A stretch of DNA of 64,000 nucleotides from Croceibacterium soli (lineage in GTDB: Bacteria > Pseudomonadota > Alphaproteobacteria > Sphingomonadales > Sphingomonadaceae), in the NCBI RefSeq assembly GCF_009828065.1, contig NZ_WTYK01000006.1, positions 124,001 to 188,000 of the forward strand, in the 5' to 3' direction. Positions 35,601 through 44,839 of this stretch are shown here, in pieces; position 1 is the first letter of the stretch, and the number at the start of each line of letters is the position of its first letter. The position numbers and the translations under genes are program-made. The notes beneath the pieces were generated by a model, which worked only from the letters and a program-made list of their open reading frames with translations, did not search any database and had not been told where the DNA came from.

Positions 35601-35944
35601 ACTTCGGCCCGGTGCTGCACGTGGTTCGCTGGAAGGCGGACAACCTCGCCGGCGTGATCGAGGACATCAACGCCACCGGCTTCGGCCTGACCCTCGGCCT
35701 CCACAGCCGGATCGACGCGGTGCGCCGCTTCGTCGAGGCGCGGGCGCGGGTCGGCAACCTCTACGTCAACCGCAACCAGATCGGCGCGGTCGTCGGCAGC
35801 CAGCCGTTCGGCGGCGAAGGCCTCTCCGGCACCGGACCCAAGGCCGGCGGCCCGCACTACCTGGCCCGCTTCGCCATCGAGCGGGTGACGACCGTCGACA
35901 CCACCGCCGCGGGAGGCAACGCGACGCTGCTGGCCGGGGGATGA
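32678..35944 (+). CDS. putA: Bifunctional proline dehydrogenase/L-glutamate gamma-semialdehyde dehydrogenase
   Basis: PutA oxidises proline to glutamate in two steps. The 1088-residue protein has a PRODH domain (GISVKLSALYPKY, RLVKGAYWDSEIK, FATHNAYTIGAI, FEFQRLHGMG; about residues 100-520) and an ALDH domain (ISPWNFPLAIFTG, ETGGQNALIVD, catalytic Cys in SAGQRCSALR near residue 877). There is no N-terminal ribbon-helix-helix DNA-binding domain, so it is not self-regulating. GTG 32678 follows GGAGGG by 7 nt; a GTG at 32648 is upstream but has no Shine-Dalgarno. Residues about 581-613 are encoded by a repeat pair (see 34421-34517). Confidence 0.95.
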   Translation: MLASNDKIEVASGPGRAAGVTGRSDPASGPARIDRSALRAAFRMDEEACIAERMRQAAPATAVHGDAAALAGRLIEGARAQKAAGLDAFLSAYGLATEEGIALMCLAEALLRVPDAETADALIHDKLAGIDWGEHLGESSSTFVNAATFSLMLTGQVLRGGREAEAGMGKTLRRAVGRLGEPVIRQATMQAMRILGGQFVFGRTIDEALKRAAPERKRGLTHSFDMLGEAAMTFADAERYRASYAGAIARLAKEARDGVKASPGISVKLSALYPKYDFFHAEAARAALIPMVRELALAARAADIHFTIDAEEAERLELSMDIIEALVADDDLFEGGWEGFGLALQAYQKRAVPLCEWVAALARRHGRRLMVRLVKGAYWDSEIKLSQVGGYADYPVFTRKIATDVSYLACAAKLFAAEDVIYPAFATHNAYTIGAIKALAAGREFEFQRLHGMGEDVYEALAEREGDRPTRVRIYAPVGGHKELLAYLVRRLLENGANSSFVNRMADAEVPAAELTTDPVRDLAALEPKRNPAIPLPAQIFPGRRNSAGVDLADPLVREPLLAKLQSLEMREWAAVPTVLARPSTGSGRTAAGSEAADSTNEPQPVRAELVEARMVRSPQDGTTVGQALDATPADVDLAFARAVAAQPGWDALGGHARADLLDRAADLFEANTAEFISLCQCEAGKTLLDGVLEVREAVDFLRYYACEARTLFGAPKPLPGPTGEENLLRMHGRGVFATISPWNFPLAIFTGMAGAAIAAGNTVLAKPAEQTPLIAALAVRLCHEAGIPDDVLQLVPGDGKVGALLTSDARLSGVAFTGSTDTAHAINRTLAARSGPIATLIAETGGQNALIVDSSALPEQVTRDVIASAFQSAGQRCSALRVLYLQEDIADPVLEMIRGAFEALVIGDPTRLATDVGPVIDAEAKAGLDQHVAAMQQAGRTVFRRELPGEVQAGSFVAPAIVEIGSIADLAKENFGPVLHVVRWKADNLAGVIEDINATGFGLTLGLHSRIDAVRRFVEARARVGNLYVNRNQIGAVVGSQPFGGEGLSGTGPKAGGPHYLARFAIERVTTVDTTAAGGNATLLAGG
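34421..34517. repeat. Family B inverted repeat pair inside putA
   Basis: CCTTCGACAGGCTCAGGACG is followed about 50 bp later by the inverse CGTTCGTGCTGAGCTTGTCG form, both in frame with putA. The encoded peptides RPSTGSGRT and PVRAELVEA are the recurrent translations of this repeat type. The insertion lies in the linker between the PRODH and ALDH domains, just before the ALDH core. Confidence 0.88.
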
Positions 35945-35951
35945 CGCTCGA

Positions 35952-35980
35952 ATACCCCTTCTCTTCGGAGGAGGGGGATA
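35952..35980. repeat. Partial family D repeat between putA and dcd
   Basis: CCCCTTCTCTTCGGAGGAGG repeats one half of the family D palindrome seen at 29811-29864. It begins 8 bp after the putA stop and may contribute a hairpin to transcript ends. Confidence 0.6.
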
Positions 35981-36030
35981 ACTGCCCCGCGCCGCTTGCC
36001 CCCTGACGCCGGTTCCGGAATCCCTCCCCC

Positions 36031-36585
36031 ATGAGCATTCTCAGTGACCGATGGATTCGCGAGGAGGCCGCGCGCAGCGGCATGATCGAGCCGTTCGTGG
36101 AGCGGCAGCAGCGCGAGGGGTGCATTTCCTACGGGCTGTCGTCCTACGGCTACGACGCGCGGGTGTCCGACGAGTTCAAGATCTTCACCAATGTCGACAG
36201 CGCGATCGTCGATCCGAAGAACTTCGCCTCCAACAGCTTCGTTGACCGCAAGACCGACGTTTGCGTCATCCCGCCGAACAGCTTCGCGCTGGCCCGCACG
36301 GTGGAATACTTCCGCATCCCGCGCGACGTGCTGGTGATCTGCCTCGGCAAATCGACATACGCCCGCTGCGGGATCATCGTGAACGTCACCCCGCTGGAGC
36401 CCGAGTGGGAAGGGCACGTGACGCTGGAATTCTCCAACACCACGCCCCTGCCCGCGAAGATCTACGCCAACGAAGGCGCGTGCCAGTTCCTGTTCCTCAA
36501 GGGCAACGAGCCCTGCGAGGTGAGCTATGCCGACCGCGCGGGCAAGTACATGGGCCAGCGCGGGGTGACGCTGCCCAAGCTCTAG
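36031..36585 (+). CDS. dcd: dCTP deaminase
   Basis: Dcd converts dCTP to dUTP for thymidylate synthesis. The 184-residue product is full length with [29 protein letters not shown], the catalytic [30 protein letters not shown] and the terminal KYMGQRG. The Glu of [12 protein letters not shown] acts as the proton shuttle in the family. It lies 86 bp after putA and converges on the TonB receptor gene. Confidence 0.96.
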   Translation: MSILSDRWIREEAARSGMIEPFVERQQREGCISYGLSSYGYDARVSDEFKIFTNVDSAIVDPKNFASNSFVDRKTDVCVIPPNSFALARTVEYFRIPRDVLVICLGKSTYARCGIIVNVTPLEPEWEGHVTLEFSNTTPLPAKIYANEGACQFLFLKGNEPCEVSYADRAGKYMGQRGVTLPKL

Positions 36586-36696
36586 GCGGGCCTCCGACGA
36601 ACGGATGGAGGGAAGGGAATGGTATCCCCTAGCCCCGTTCGGGCGGGGGTGAGATAGGCCCTGAGCACGCGCTCCTCCCCTATGGGACTGGCGTTA

Positions 36697-38853
36697 CTAC
36701 AGGCTCAGCCTCACGCTCAGCTTGACGTTGCGCCCGGCCAGCGGGACGAAGTCCTTGGTGAAGCTGGCGTGGCGGCGGCCGTCCACGTCGAACACGTTGT
36801 TAGCCTGGAGCAGCACCGTCACGTTCTCGCCGCCGCGGAGCGGCTTCCAGGCGAGCGAGAGGTTGGTGTGAGCGAAGCCGTCCGTCGGGGTTTCGAACGA
36901 GGCGATGCGGTCCTGATCGTCGAACCACTGCACTTCGGCGCGCGCGTCCCACCGGTCCGACTGCAGTTCCAGCCCGCCGAGCAGGCTCAGCGGCGGGATG
37001 CGCGGAACGGGTGAGCCGTCGTCGAGCGTGGCGCGGATGTAGTCGCCCTGCACGTCGCCGACCAGCGACATGCCGTTGCCCCGCCAGAGCGGGAAGCTGG
37101 CCTCCGCCTCGACCCCGAAGTAGCGCGCGTCGTCCTGCAGGTATTGGAAGACCGGCAGTTCGTCCTCGGTCAGGCCGGTGTCCTGCAGGTAGACGAACCC
37201 GTCGAACCAGTTGTGGAATACGGCGGCGCTGAAGGTCGTACCGCCCAGGGTTCCCCGGACATAGCCTTCCAGGCCCCAGGCCGCTTCCTTCCGCAGGTCG
37301 GGGTTGCCGCGCTCGAACTGCTGGGTGGCGATGTGCGGCCCTTCGGCGAACAGCTCCTCGGCCGAAGGGGCGCGCTCGGTGCGCGAGCCGTTGATGCCGA
37401 AGCGAAGGCCTGCTGGGGTTTCGTAGGACAGGCCGAGCGCGCCCGAGAACGTGCCGAAGCTGCGCTCGCGGCCGAGGGTCGGCGCCTCTACGGACGTGTT
37501 TTCGTAGCGTCCGCCCAGCTCGAGCTCGACTGGCGCAAGGTCGAATTCCTGCAGGGCGAAGACGGCGATCTGGTCCGTGGTGTTCGGCGGCACGAAAGCC
37601 TCGGCCCCGACGGCCGAGAAGTCGCGGTGCATGTACTGGGCGCCGATCGAGCCGCGCCAGCCGCCGCGGTCGCGCTGGAGCAGCTCGACGCGGCCTTCGA
37701 CGCCCTCGACATCGAACACGGTGCCGACCTCGTCGCCTTCGAATTCGGTGTGGGTGTAGTCGGAATAGCCCCAGCGCGTGGTCAGCTCCTCGAACAAGCC
37801 GCCTCCCAGAGCAAGCGACCCGCGCAAGTCGGCGCGGAACTGCTCGAGGCCGATGGTGACCGCCTCCTCGCCGTGCTCCTCCTCGCCTTCCTCTTCGCCC
37901 TCTTCCTCTTCGCCGTGGTGATGGTGCCCGGCGCCGGGCCGCATCGGCACGCCATAGGCGGTGTCGTAGTATCCGGCGGATACGCCCAGGCTGCCGCCGC
38001 TGCCGATCCAGGCCAGGCCCGCGCCGAGCGACTTCGTTTCGGTGGCGCTGTTGGGCAGGACTCCGCGCCGGTTCGCCGCCTCGCGCAGTTCCTCCGCTTC
38101 CTCGAGGTGCCCTTCCTCTTCCTCCTCGGCCGCATCGGCGAGTAGGTCGGCCCGCAGCGGGGCAGCCAGGGTGTAGCCGGCGACTTCGAGATCGTCCGTC
38201 TTCCGGTACGATCCGTCCAGGTGCAGGGCGATGGTGCCCGACAGCGGCACGTCGAACGAGGCTCCGCCTTCGCGCAGATCGTAGGCGCTGTCGATCGCGG
38301 CGAAACCGTCGACGTGGATGGGTTCCTCCGGAACGCGGAGGGGGATGCGCTTGTCGATCACGTTGACCGCGCCGCCGATAGCCGAGCTGCCGTAGAGCAG
38401 CACGGCCGGGCCCCGCAGGACTTCGATCCGGTCGGCGGTCAGCGGATCGATCGTCACCGCATGATCGGCCGAAGTGTTGGAGGCGTCGATCGAGCCGATT
38501 CCGTCGACCAGCACGCGCACCCGTTCCCCCTGAAAGCCGCGCAGGACGGGGCGGGAGGCGCCGGGGGAGAAGCTCGTGGCGGAAACCCCCGGCAGATGCG
38601 TGAGCACTTCGCCGATCTGCCCGTCGAGGTGGCGCTGCAGCTCGATACCTTCGACGACCGACGTGCCGGCCAGCATGTCGAGCCGCTCGAGCCCGCCGGC
38701 GCGCACGACGATCTCGCCATGGAAGTCGTCGTCGCCGCGCGTCGCCGGGCGGGCCGGCGCGGCCGTCTCCGCACGCTGCGCCGTCGTCCCCTGCGCGTGC
38801 ACAGCGGAAAGCGGCAGGAAAGCTACGCTGCTGAGCAGCATTATGCGGATCAT
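36697..38853 (-). CDS. TonB-dependent outer-membrane receptor, ZnuD-like (probable zinc uptake)
   Basis: The 718-residue protein has a signal peptide ending AVHAQ, a plug domain (EIVVRAGGLERLDMLAGTSVVEG, VLRGFQGERVRVLVDG, IEVLRGPAVLLYGSSAIGGAVNV) and a beta-barrel ending VKLSVRLSL with a terminal Leu after an aromatic-poor strand. A loop near residues 307-330 is GAGHHHHGEEEEGEEEGEEEHGEE-like (only motif shown) and a second Glu-rich loop lies earlier. His/Glu-rich loops capture zinc in ZnuD receptors. ATG 38853 follows GAGG; a Zur-type palindrome lies 16 bp upstream. Zinc is inferred from both. Confidence 0.9.
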   Translation of the reverse strand: MIRIMLLSSVAFLPLSAVHAQGTTAQRAETAAPARPATRGDDDFHGEIVVRAGGLERLDMLAGTSVVEGIELQRHLDGQIGEVLTHLPGVSATSFSPGASRPVLRGFQGERVRVLVDGIGSIDASNTSADHAVTIDPLTADRIEVLRGPAVLLYGSSAIGGAVNVIDKRIPLRVPEEPIHVDGFAAIDSAYDLREGGASFDVPLSGTIALHLDGSYRKTDDLEVAGYTLAAPLRADLLADAAEEEEEGHLEEAEELREAANRRGVLPNSATETKSLGAGLAWIGSGGSLGVSAGYYDTAYGVPMRPGAGHHHHGEEEEGEEEGEEEHGEEAVTIGLEQFRADLRGSLALGGGLFEELTTRWGYSDYTHTEFEGDEVGTVFDVEGVEGRVELLQRDRGGWRGSIGAQYMHRDFSAVGAEAFVPPNTTDQIAVFALQEFDLAPVELELGGRYENTSVEAPTLGRERSFGTFSGALGLSYETPAGLRFGINGSRTERAPSAEELFAEGPHIATQQFERGNPDLRKEAAWGLEGYVRGTLGGTTFSAAVFHNWFDGFVYLQDTGLTEDELPVFQYLQDDARYFGVEAEASFPLWRGNGMSLVGDVQGDYIRATLDDGSPVPRIPPLSLLGGLELQSDRWDARAEVQWFDDQDRIASFETPTDGFAHTNLSLAWKPLRGGENVTVLLQANNVFDVDGRRHASFTKDFVPLAGRNVKLSVRLSL

Positions 38854-38868
38854 GGGGTGCGCCTCATT

Positions 38869-38887
38869 GATGTTATGATGTAACATC
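38869..38887 (-). promoter_or_regulatory. Zur-box-like operator of the TonB receptor
   Basis: GATGTTA-TGATG-TAACATC is a perfect 7-bp inverted repeat with a 5-nt spacer, matching the general Zur consensus (TGTTAT-N-ATAACA type). It sits 16-34 bp upstream of the receptor ATG and would block transcription or its start when zinc is plentiful. No zur or znuABC gene is in the window. Confidence 0.7.
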
Positions 38888-39043
38888 GCCGATAGCGAAG
38901 CGGCGGCGCGGCGCCACGAGGGTGCGATGAGTGGAGGCGCTGCCGCGACGAAGCGATCCAGCGGAGCCGGCCTGAGGAGGCTTGGAGTCGGAAGTCGCCG
39001 GCCAGCTCCGGCACCGGCCATATGCCGGTTTCCGGTAACGAAT

Positions 39044-39118
39044 GGAGCGGGCGAAGGGATTCGAACCCTCGACCCCAACCTTGGCAAGGTTGTGCTCTAC
39101 CCCTGAGCTACGCCCGCT
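39044..39118 (-). tRNA. tRNA-Gly (anticodon GCC)
   Basis: Read on the minus strand, the 75-nt gene has acceptor GCGGGCG/CGCCCGC, D-arm GCTCAGGGGTAGAGC, anticodon stem AACCTTGCCAAGGTT with loop TTGCCAA giving GCC, T-arm GAGGGTTCGAATCCC, discriminator T and encoded CCA (39044-39046). Confidence 0.96.
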
Positions 39119-39294
39119 CACTGGCGTTCCGGCGCGCTAGGTGCGCCGGTTGGGAGGCGCGCGGTTAGCACCCGACCTGCAGGGCCGCAAGGGAAAATCT
39201 ACCGTGCTTGCGGTGTTCGTTCGTGCCCTTCACAATCGGCCGCAAAGGCCCACATTGGGCGCTTCGCAAAACCGGCGGCAACAGGAGCATACCT

Positions 39295-40215
39295 TTGGCG
39301 AGCATGGGCCTCAGCATCGACGAACAGAAGGCGGTCGAACGCTTCCAACAGGCGGTCGTCGCCCCTTCCCGCGACAAGCTGGTGATTCTCGACTTCTGGG
39401 CCGAATGGTGCGGGCCGTGCAAGGCGCTCTCCCCGCTGCTGGAGAAAGTCGCCGCCGAATATGCCGACAAGGGCGTGGTCCTGGTCAAGCTCGACGTCGA
39501 CGAAGAGCAGTTCATCGCCTCGCAGTTCCAGGTCCGCTCGATCCCCACGGTCTACGCGATCTTCCAGGGCCAGCCGATCGCCGACCTGACCAGCGCGCGC
39601 AGCGAATCGCAGCTCAAGCAGGCGCTCGACCAGATCCTCGCCAAGCTCCCTGTCCAGGGCGGCGCCGGTGCCGGCGGAGACCGGCAGGCCGATCTCGCCC
39701 AGCTCGTGGCGATGGGCGAGCAGGTCATGGCGGAGGGTGACGCGGAACGCGCCGCGTCGATCTTCCAACAGATCATAGAGATGGAGCCCGGCGAGGCGGG
39801 GGCGCACTCCGGCCTGATTCGCGCCTTGCTCGGCGCAGGCCGCAAGGAAGAGGCGCGCGCCGCCTTCGATGCAGTGCCCGAAGACCTCAGGGAAGACCCG
39901 CTCGTGGCACAGGCCGGCAAGACGCTCGAACTCGCCGGCACCGAAGTCGACCAGGGCGAACTCGAAGCCTTGCGCAAGGCTGCGGCCGAGCGCCCGTCGG
40001 ACATGCGGGCCCAGTTCGACTTCGCCCAGGCCGCATTCGCCGCGGGCGAGCGGGACAATGCGACCGACACTCTGCTCCGCATGGTGCAGAGCGATCCCGA
40101 ATGGGAAGAAGGCGCGGCCAAGGCCAAGCTGCTGCAGATCTTCGAGGCGGTCGGCCTGGAAGACCCATGGGTCGCATCCCAGCGCCGGCGGCTCTCGCTG
40201 CTGCTGTTCGGCTGA
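39295..40215 (+). CDS. Thioredoxin/co-chaperone YbbN-like protein
   Basis: The 306-residue protein has a thioredoxin domain with active site EWCGPCKAL near residue 37-45 and SIPTVYAI, followed by a C-terminal TPR-like region (residues 130-306: AERAASIFQQIIEMEPGEAGAHSGLIRALLGAGRKEEAR). This is the CnoX/YbbN layout, a redox-linked holdase that hands substrates to chaperones. TTG 39295 lies 7 nt after AGGAG (39283-39287) and is chosen; ATG 39304 is a near alternative. The Lon-substrate-domain gene follows at 4 bp, consistent with a proteostasis pair. Confidence 0.9.
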   Translation: MASMGLSIDEQKAVERFQQAVVAPSRDKLVILDFWAEWCGPCKALSPLLEKVAAEYADKGVVLVKLDVDEEQFIASQFQVRSIPTVYAIFQGQPIADLTSARSESQLKQALDQILAKLPVQGGAGAGGDRQADLAQLVAMGEQVMAEGDAERAASIFQQIIEMEPGEAGAHSGLIRALLGAGRKEEARAAFDAVPEDLREDPLVAQAGKTLELAGTEVDQGELEALRKAAAERPSDMRAQFDFAQAAFAAGERDNATDTLLRMVQSDPEWEEGAAKAKLLQIFEAVGLEDPWVASQRRRLSLLLFG

Positions 40216-40219
40216 CCAG

Positions 40220-40834
40220 GTGGCCGCGGTCCGCCTCTCGATCTTTCCGCTGGCCGGCGCGATCCTATTTCCCGGACTGCAGTTGCCGCTCCACATCTTC
40301 GAGCCGCGCTACCGCGAACTCGTCGGCAGCGCGCTCGCGCGCGACCGGCGGATCGCGATGATCCAGCCCCAGGCGGCGAACGAGGGCGCTCCGCTGTTCC
40401 AGGTCGGCTGCATCGGCAGGATCGACGACGTCGAGGCGCTGGAGGACGGCCGCTACAACATCGTGCTGGAGGGCGAATCGCGCTTCCGCCTGCTGCGCGA
40501 GGTCGAAGTCGGCACGCCGTTCCGCCAGGTCGATGGCGAGCTCATCGCCGATCCCCCGTACGAGGGCCTGAGCGCCGTCGAACGGGCGAGCTTCGAGCGG
40601 GAGGCGCGCGATTTCGCGGCGCGGCAGGGCTACTCCGTCGATTGGGAGTCGGTCGCCCAGCTGGACGATGCCTCGCTGATCAACGGGGTCTCGCAAATCG
40701 CGCCGTTCGACGCGGCGGCGAAGCAGGCGCTGCTCGAAGCCTCCGACCTGGCGACCCGCTGCGAGTTGCTGGTCCAGCTCATGCAGTTCTTCGCCAGGGG
40801 CGACCCCGACGACGGACCGGCGACGCTGCAGTAA
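40220..40834 (+). CDS. LON peptidase substrate-binding domain protein
   Basis: The 204-residue protein consists of the Lon N-terminal domain alone: LSIFPLAGAILFPGLQLPLHIFEPRYRELV, IAMIQPQ, VGCIGRIDDVEALEDGRYNIVLEGESRFRLL, then a helical part (VERASFEREARDFAARQG). There is no ATPase or protease domain. The GTG start lies 4 bp after the ybbN-like stop with no separate Shine-Dalgarno, so coupled translation is likely. Free Lon-N-domain proteins are common beside ybbN in alphaproteobacteria; function is undefined. Confidence 0.9.
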   Translation: MAAVRLSIFPLAGAILFPGLQLPLHIFEPRYRELVGSALARDRRIAMIQPQAANEGAPLFQVGCIGRIDDVEALEDGRYNIVLEGESRFRLLREVEVGTPFRQVDGELIADPPYEGLSAVERASFEREARDFAARQGYSVDWESVAQLDDASLINGVSQIAPFDAAAKQALLEASDLATRCELLVQLMQFFARGDPDDGPATLQ

Positions 40835-40835
40835 G

Positions 40836-41459
40836 CTACACGCCGAAGCTGCCGCGTAGCCCGTCGATGACGTACTGCGCGGCCAGGGCCGCCAGCAGCA
40901 CGCCGAGCAGGCGGGTGATGACCGCTTCGACGCGCGCGCCGAACAGCTTCATCAGCGGGCTCGCGGCGAGCAGGGCCAGCAGCGTCAGCAGCAGCACGGT
41001 GCCGAGCGCGGCGAGCACGACGAGCGTGCCCTCGATCCCGCCGGCACCGCTTTCCAGCAGCATGACCGAGGCGATCGCGCCCGGCCCCGCCAGCATCGGC
41101 ATGGCCATCGGGAAGACCGAGACGTCCTCCACCTCCGGAGTCGCCATGACTTTCTCGGCGCGTTCCTCGCGGCGCTGGGTGCGCTTCTCGAACACCATGT
41201 CGAGCGCGATCAGGAACAGCATCAGCCCCCCAGCGATGCGGAAGCTGTCGAGCTCGATGTGCAGTGCGCCGAGCAGGTCCTGCCCGACGAGGGTGAAGAG
41301 CAGCAGGATGATGCCGGCGATGAGCACTGCCCGGATCGCCATCGCCCGGCGCTGAACCGCCGTCGCGCCGTGGGTCAGCCCCGCGTAGATCGGCGCGCAG
41401 CCCGGCGGATCGATCACCACGAACAGGGTGATGAAGGCGGAGAGGAACAGTTCTATCAT
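40836..41459 (-). CDS. MarC-family integral membrane protein
   Basis: The 207-residue protein has six hydrophobic segments and the MarC pattern LFVVIDPPGCAPIYAGLT near the N-terminus, FRIAGGLMLFLIALDMVF, FPMAMPMLAGPGAIASVMLL in the centre and a matching C-terminal repeat. MarC proteins are inner-membrane proteins once thought to export drugs; their transport role is not settled. The start overlaps the stop of the preceding lipoprotein gene (ATGA), so they form an operon. It converges on the Lon-domain gene with 1 bp between. Confidence 0.9.
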   Translation of the reverse strand: MIELFLSAFITLFVVIDPPGCAPIYAGLTHGATAVQRRAMAIRAVLIAGIILLLFTLVGQDLLGALHIELDSFRIAGGLMLFLIALDMVFEKRTQRREERAEKVMATPEVEDVSVFPMAMPMLAGPGAIASVMLLESGAGGIEGTLVVLAALGTVLLLTLLALLAASPLMKLFGARVEAVITRLLGVLLAALAAQYVIDGLRGSFGV

Positions 41460-42136
41460 CGAACCGCCGGCGAGGCGGCCGTTTCCTGGAGCACCGTCTT
41501 CATCTCGCCGTCCTGCAAAAGGTTTACCTGCACCCGGCGGCTGCCATCCGGCGCGACCTCCACCGACCAGGACAGCGAACCGTCCTCGGCCCGCCCGTCC
41601 CGCCGGATCTCACCGGCCGCCGCCGGTGCAGCGACCGACCCCGCCGCCTTAGGAGTGCAATCGGCGACTGTCGCGCCGATCATCTCGGGCGCGGCAAGCG
41701 GCTGCGGCAGGGCATCGCCCTGGTCCATCGTCCATTTGTAGCTGCCGTTCCGCTGGCGCCGCCACACGGTCGTGAAGTAGCCGTTCGACCCGTCAGGGCG
41801 CTGCCAGGCGCCCTTCACCACCGACAGCGAGCCGTCGCAGCTCGACCAGACCTGGTGCGGCTGCCAGGCGACCGACTGCGGCGGGTCCTGCTGCTTCCTG
41901 AGCCAGTCCTGGGCGTCCACAGGCTGGGGCACGAACATCACCGCGTCGTCCGCTGCGTACTCCCGGAACGCGGTCCACTGGCCTTTCTCCCGCGCGGCAC
42001 GGGCAAAGGCGAGTTCAGCGGCGATCACGGCGGTGGGATTGGCGGTGGGCCTCAGGGTCCGCGCCTCACGCCCGCCCGGGCCGCTGGCGCAGGCGGTGAG
42101 AGCCAGCAGGAGAACCGCAGCGCCTGTCTTGCGCAT
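41456..42136 (-). CDS. Lipoprotein with NTF2/DUF4440-like fold
   Basis: The 226-residue product has a signal peptide and lipobox LTACASG (Cys near residue 16). The body contains AVIAAELAFARAAREKGQWTAFREYAADDAVMFVP, the pattern of SnoaL/DUF4440 domains, and a second stretch VKGAWQRPDGSNGYFTTVWRRQRNGSYKWTMD that completes that fold. A Ser/Thr-rich beta C-terminus (WSVEVAPDGSRRVQVNLL) follows. It overlaps marC by 4 bp. Role unknown. Confidence 0.8.
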   Translation of the reverse strand: MRKTGAAVLLLALTACASGPGGREARTLRPTANPTAVIAAELAFARAAREKGQWTAFREYAADDAVMFVPQPVDAQDWLRKQQDPPQSVAWQPHQVWSSCDGSLSVVKGAWQRPDGSNGYFTTVWRRQRNGSYKWTMDQGDALPQPLAAPEMIGATVADCTPKAAGSVAAPAAAGEIRRDGRAEDGSLSWSVEVAPDGSRRVQVNLLQDGEMKTVLQETAASPAVR

Positions 42137-42177
42137 GAAACCAACTCCCGTCCGCCGGCTGTTCGCACCCGCCAAAG

Positions 42178-43067
<890 letters not shown>

Positions 43068-43071
<4 letters not shown>

Positions 43072-43346
43072 TAGCTGACGCTGCTGAGCACGATCAGCAG
43101 GATCTGCAGGCCGATGATCAGCACCAGGGGCGAGAAGTCGATCGAGCCGGTGTCCGGCATGATCCGCCGGATCGGCCCCAGCACGGGCTCCATCAAGGCG
43201 TTGATCGAGCGATAGACCTGCACGACGAACTGGTTGCTGGAACTCACCACGTTAAAGGCGAACAACAGGCCGATCACGAATTGCACGATCACCAGCATGA
43301 CGACCACGTTGGTGAGCAGAGCAACGATCTGGATTACGGCGGTCAT
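43068..43346 (-). CDS. YggT-family membrane protein
   Basis: The 92-residue protein has two hydrophobic segments (residues 6-34 and 68-92) and the YggT core [37 protein letters not shown]. YggT proteins are linked to cell-shape and osmotic functions in some phyla, without a settled mechanism. Its stop overlaps the folD start (ATGA). Confidence 0.9.
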
Positions 43347-43403
43347 CGAATACCTTTCGCGGAATGGCGGCCTGGCCTGACTAGCCGAGGGGAAGGTGGT
43401 GCA

Positions 43404-43934
43404 TCAAGCTGGCTCGCCCCTGCCGGAACGCTCCATCTTTTCGACGAACGTGCTCGACTGGATCGTCCAGCGCAGTTGCTCGGGCGTGGCGCCGGGCACG
43501 CCGTTGGCACGGCGCAGCGTGAGGACACCCTGGCGCGGCGGCCCCGCCGGATCGGCCGCATCGGTCAGAGCCCCGGTCACCGTGCAATAGGAGGAGCCTG
43601 CGGCGCCTTCGATGGCGAGGTCCGCGATCGCGATGGCCGGCCGCTCATAGCCCTCGAACAGCGCCGCCAGCCGCGCATCGTCGATCACCGGATCGCTCCA
43701 GACGCGGGCGGCGAAAGCGAAATCGCGCCGAGCGATGGCGTCGATGTAAGCCTGCGCTACCGTCCGACAGTCGCGGCTGTCGAGCACCGCCAGGTCCTGC
43801 GCCGGCTGAGGAACCGGGGTAAGCTCGGGCGCCACGGCCGGTGCCTCGACCTGCGCCTCCTCCGACGCGGGCGGCTGTTCCGGCGAGCCGCAGGCGGCAA
43901 GCGCCGCCAGCATGGCCAGCGGGAACCTGCGCAT
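43404..43934 (-). CDS. Predicted lipoprotein of unknown function
   Basis: The 176-residue protein has a short signal peptide and lipobox AACG (Cys near residue 15), a Glu/Pro/Ala-rich spacer to residue 47 and a compact domain with two Cys (SRDCRTVAQAYIDAIARRDF and GSSYCTVTGAL). I do not recognise the family. Its ATG overlaps the argB stop by one base (TGATG), so it is co-translated downstream of argB. Confidence 0.75.
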   Translation of the reverse strand: MRRFPLAMLAALAACGSPEQPPASEEAQVEAPAVAPELTPVPQPAQDLAVLDSRDCRTVAQAYIDAIARRDFAFAARVWSDPVIDDARLAALFEGYERPAIAIADLAIEGAAGSSYCTVTGALTDAADPAGPPRQGVLTLRRANGVPGATPEQLRWTIQSSTFVEKMERSGRGEPA

Positions 43935-44839
43935 CACGCGTCCGCCATCTTAATCAGCGTGCCGGCGCCGCGGCTGGTGAAGAACTCCAGCAGCATCGCG
44001 TGGCCAACGCGGCCGTCGAGCACCACCGCCGCTTCGCAGCCTGCCTCGACCGCCTGCACGCAGGTTTCCAGCTTGGGGATCATGCCGCCGGCGATCGTCC
44101 CGTCAGCCTTGAGCCTGGCAATGTCGGCCGGGGTCAGGTCGGTCAGCAAGTTGCCCTGCTTGTCGAGCACGCCGGTCACGTCGGTCAGCAGGAACAGCCG
44201 CGCCGCGCCCAGCGCCGCGGCGATCGCCCCGGCCATGGTGTCGGCATTGATGTTGTAGGTGTGGCCGTCGTCGCCCGCGGCGATCGGGGCGACGACCGGG
44301 ATCATCCCGGCCTTGCTGGCGGTCTCGAGGATCGTCGTGTCGATCCGCGCCGGCTCGCCGACGAAGCCGAGGTCGATCTCGCGCTCAATATCGCTGTCCG
44401 GATCCCGGGTCGTGCGGCTTACCTTGCGCGCGGTGACGAGGCCGCCGTCCTTGCCGGAAATGCCGATCGCCTTGCCGCCGCTGCCGGCGATCCAGCCGAC
44501 CAGTTCCTTGTTGATCGCGCCGCAGAGGACCATCTCGGCGATCTCCGCCGTCGCCTTGTCGGTCACCCGCAACCCGTCGATGAATGTCGTCTCGACGCCG
44601 AGCTTCTTGAGCATGGCGCCGATCTGCGGGCCGCCGCCGTGGACCACGACCGGGTTGATGCCGACCGCCTTCAGCAGCACGATATCCTCGGCGAAGTCGC
44701 GCGCCGCTTCCGGATCGCCCATCGCGTGGCCGCCGTATTTCACCACGAAGCTGCACCCGGCATAGCGCTGGAAATAGGGCAGCGCCTCGATCAGCGTTTC
44801 CGCCTTGGCGAGCATCTGCTTGTCCTTGTCCAGGCTCAC
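43934..44839 (-). CDS. argB: N-acetylglutamate kinase
   Basis: ArgB phosphorylates N-acetylglutamate in arginine synthesis. The 301-residue product has [13 protein letters not shown] near residue 29, [17 protein letters not shown] near residue 62, the [17 protein letters not shown] motif near residue 255 and the terminal TEF-type end. The GTG start follows GGAGGAG by 8 nt. Confidence 0.96.
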   Translation of the reverse strand: MSLDKDKQMLAKAETLIEALPYFQRYAGCSFVVKYGGHAMGDPEAARDFAEDIVLLKAVGINPVVVHGGGPQIGAMLKKLGVETTFIDGLRVTDKATAEIAEMVLCGAINKELVGWIAGSGGKAIGISGKDGGLVTARKVSRTTRDPDSDIEREIDLGFVGEPARIDTTILETASKAGMIPVVAPIAAGDDGHTYNINADTMAGAIAAALGAARLFLLTDVTGVLDKQGNLLTDLTPADIARLKADGTIAGGMIPKLETCVQAVEAGCEAAVVLDGRVGHAMLLEFFTSRGAGTLIKMADA

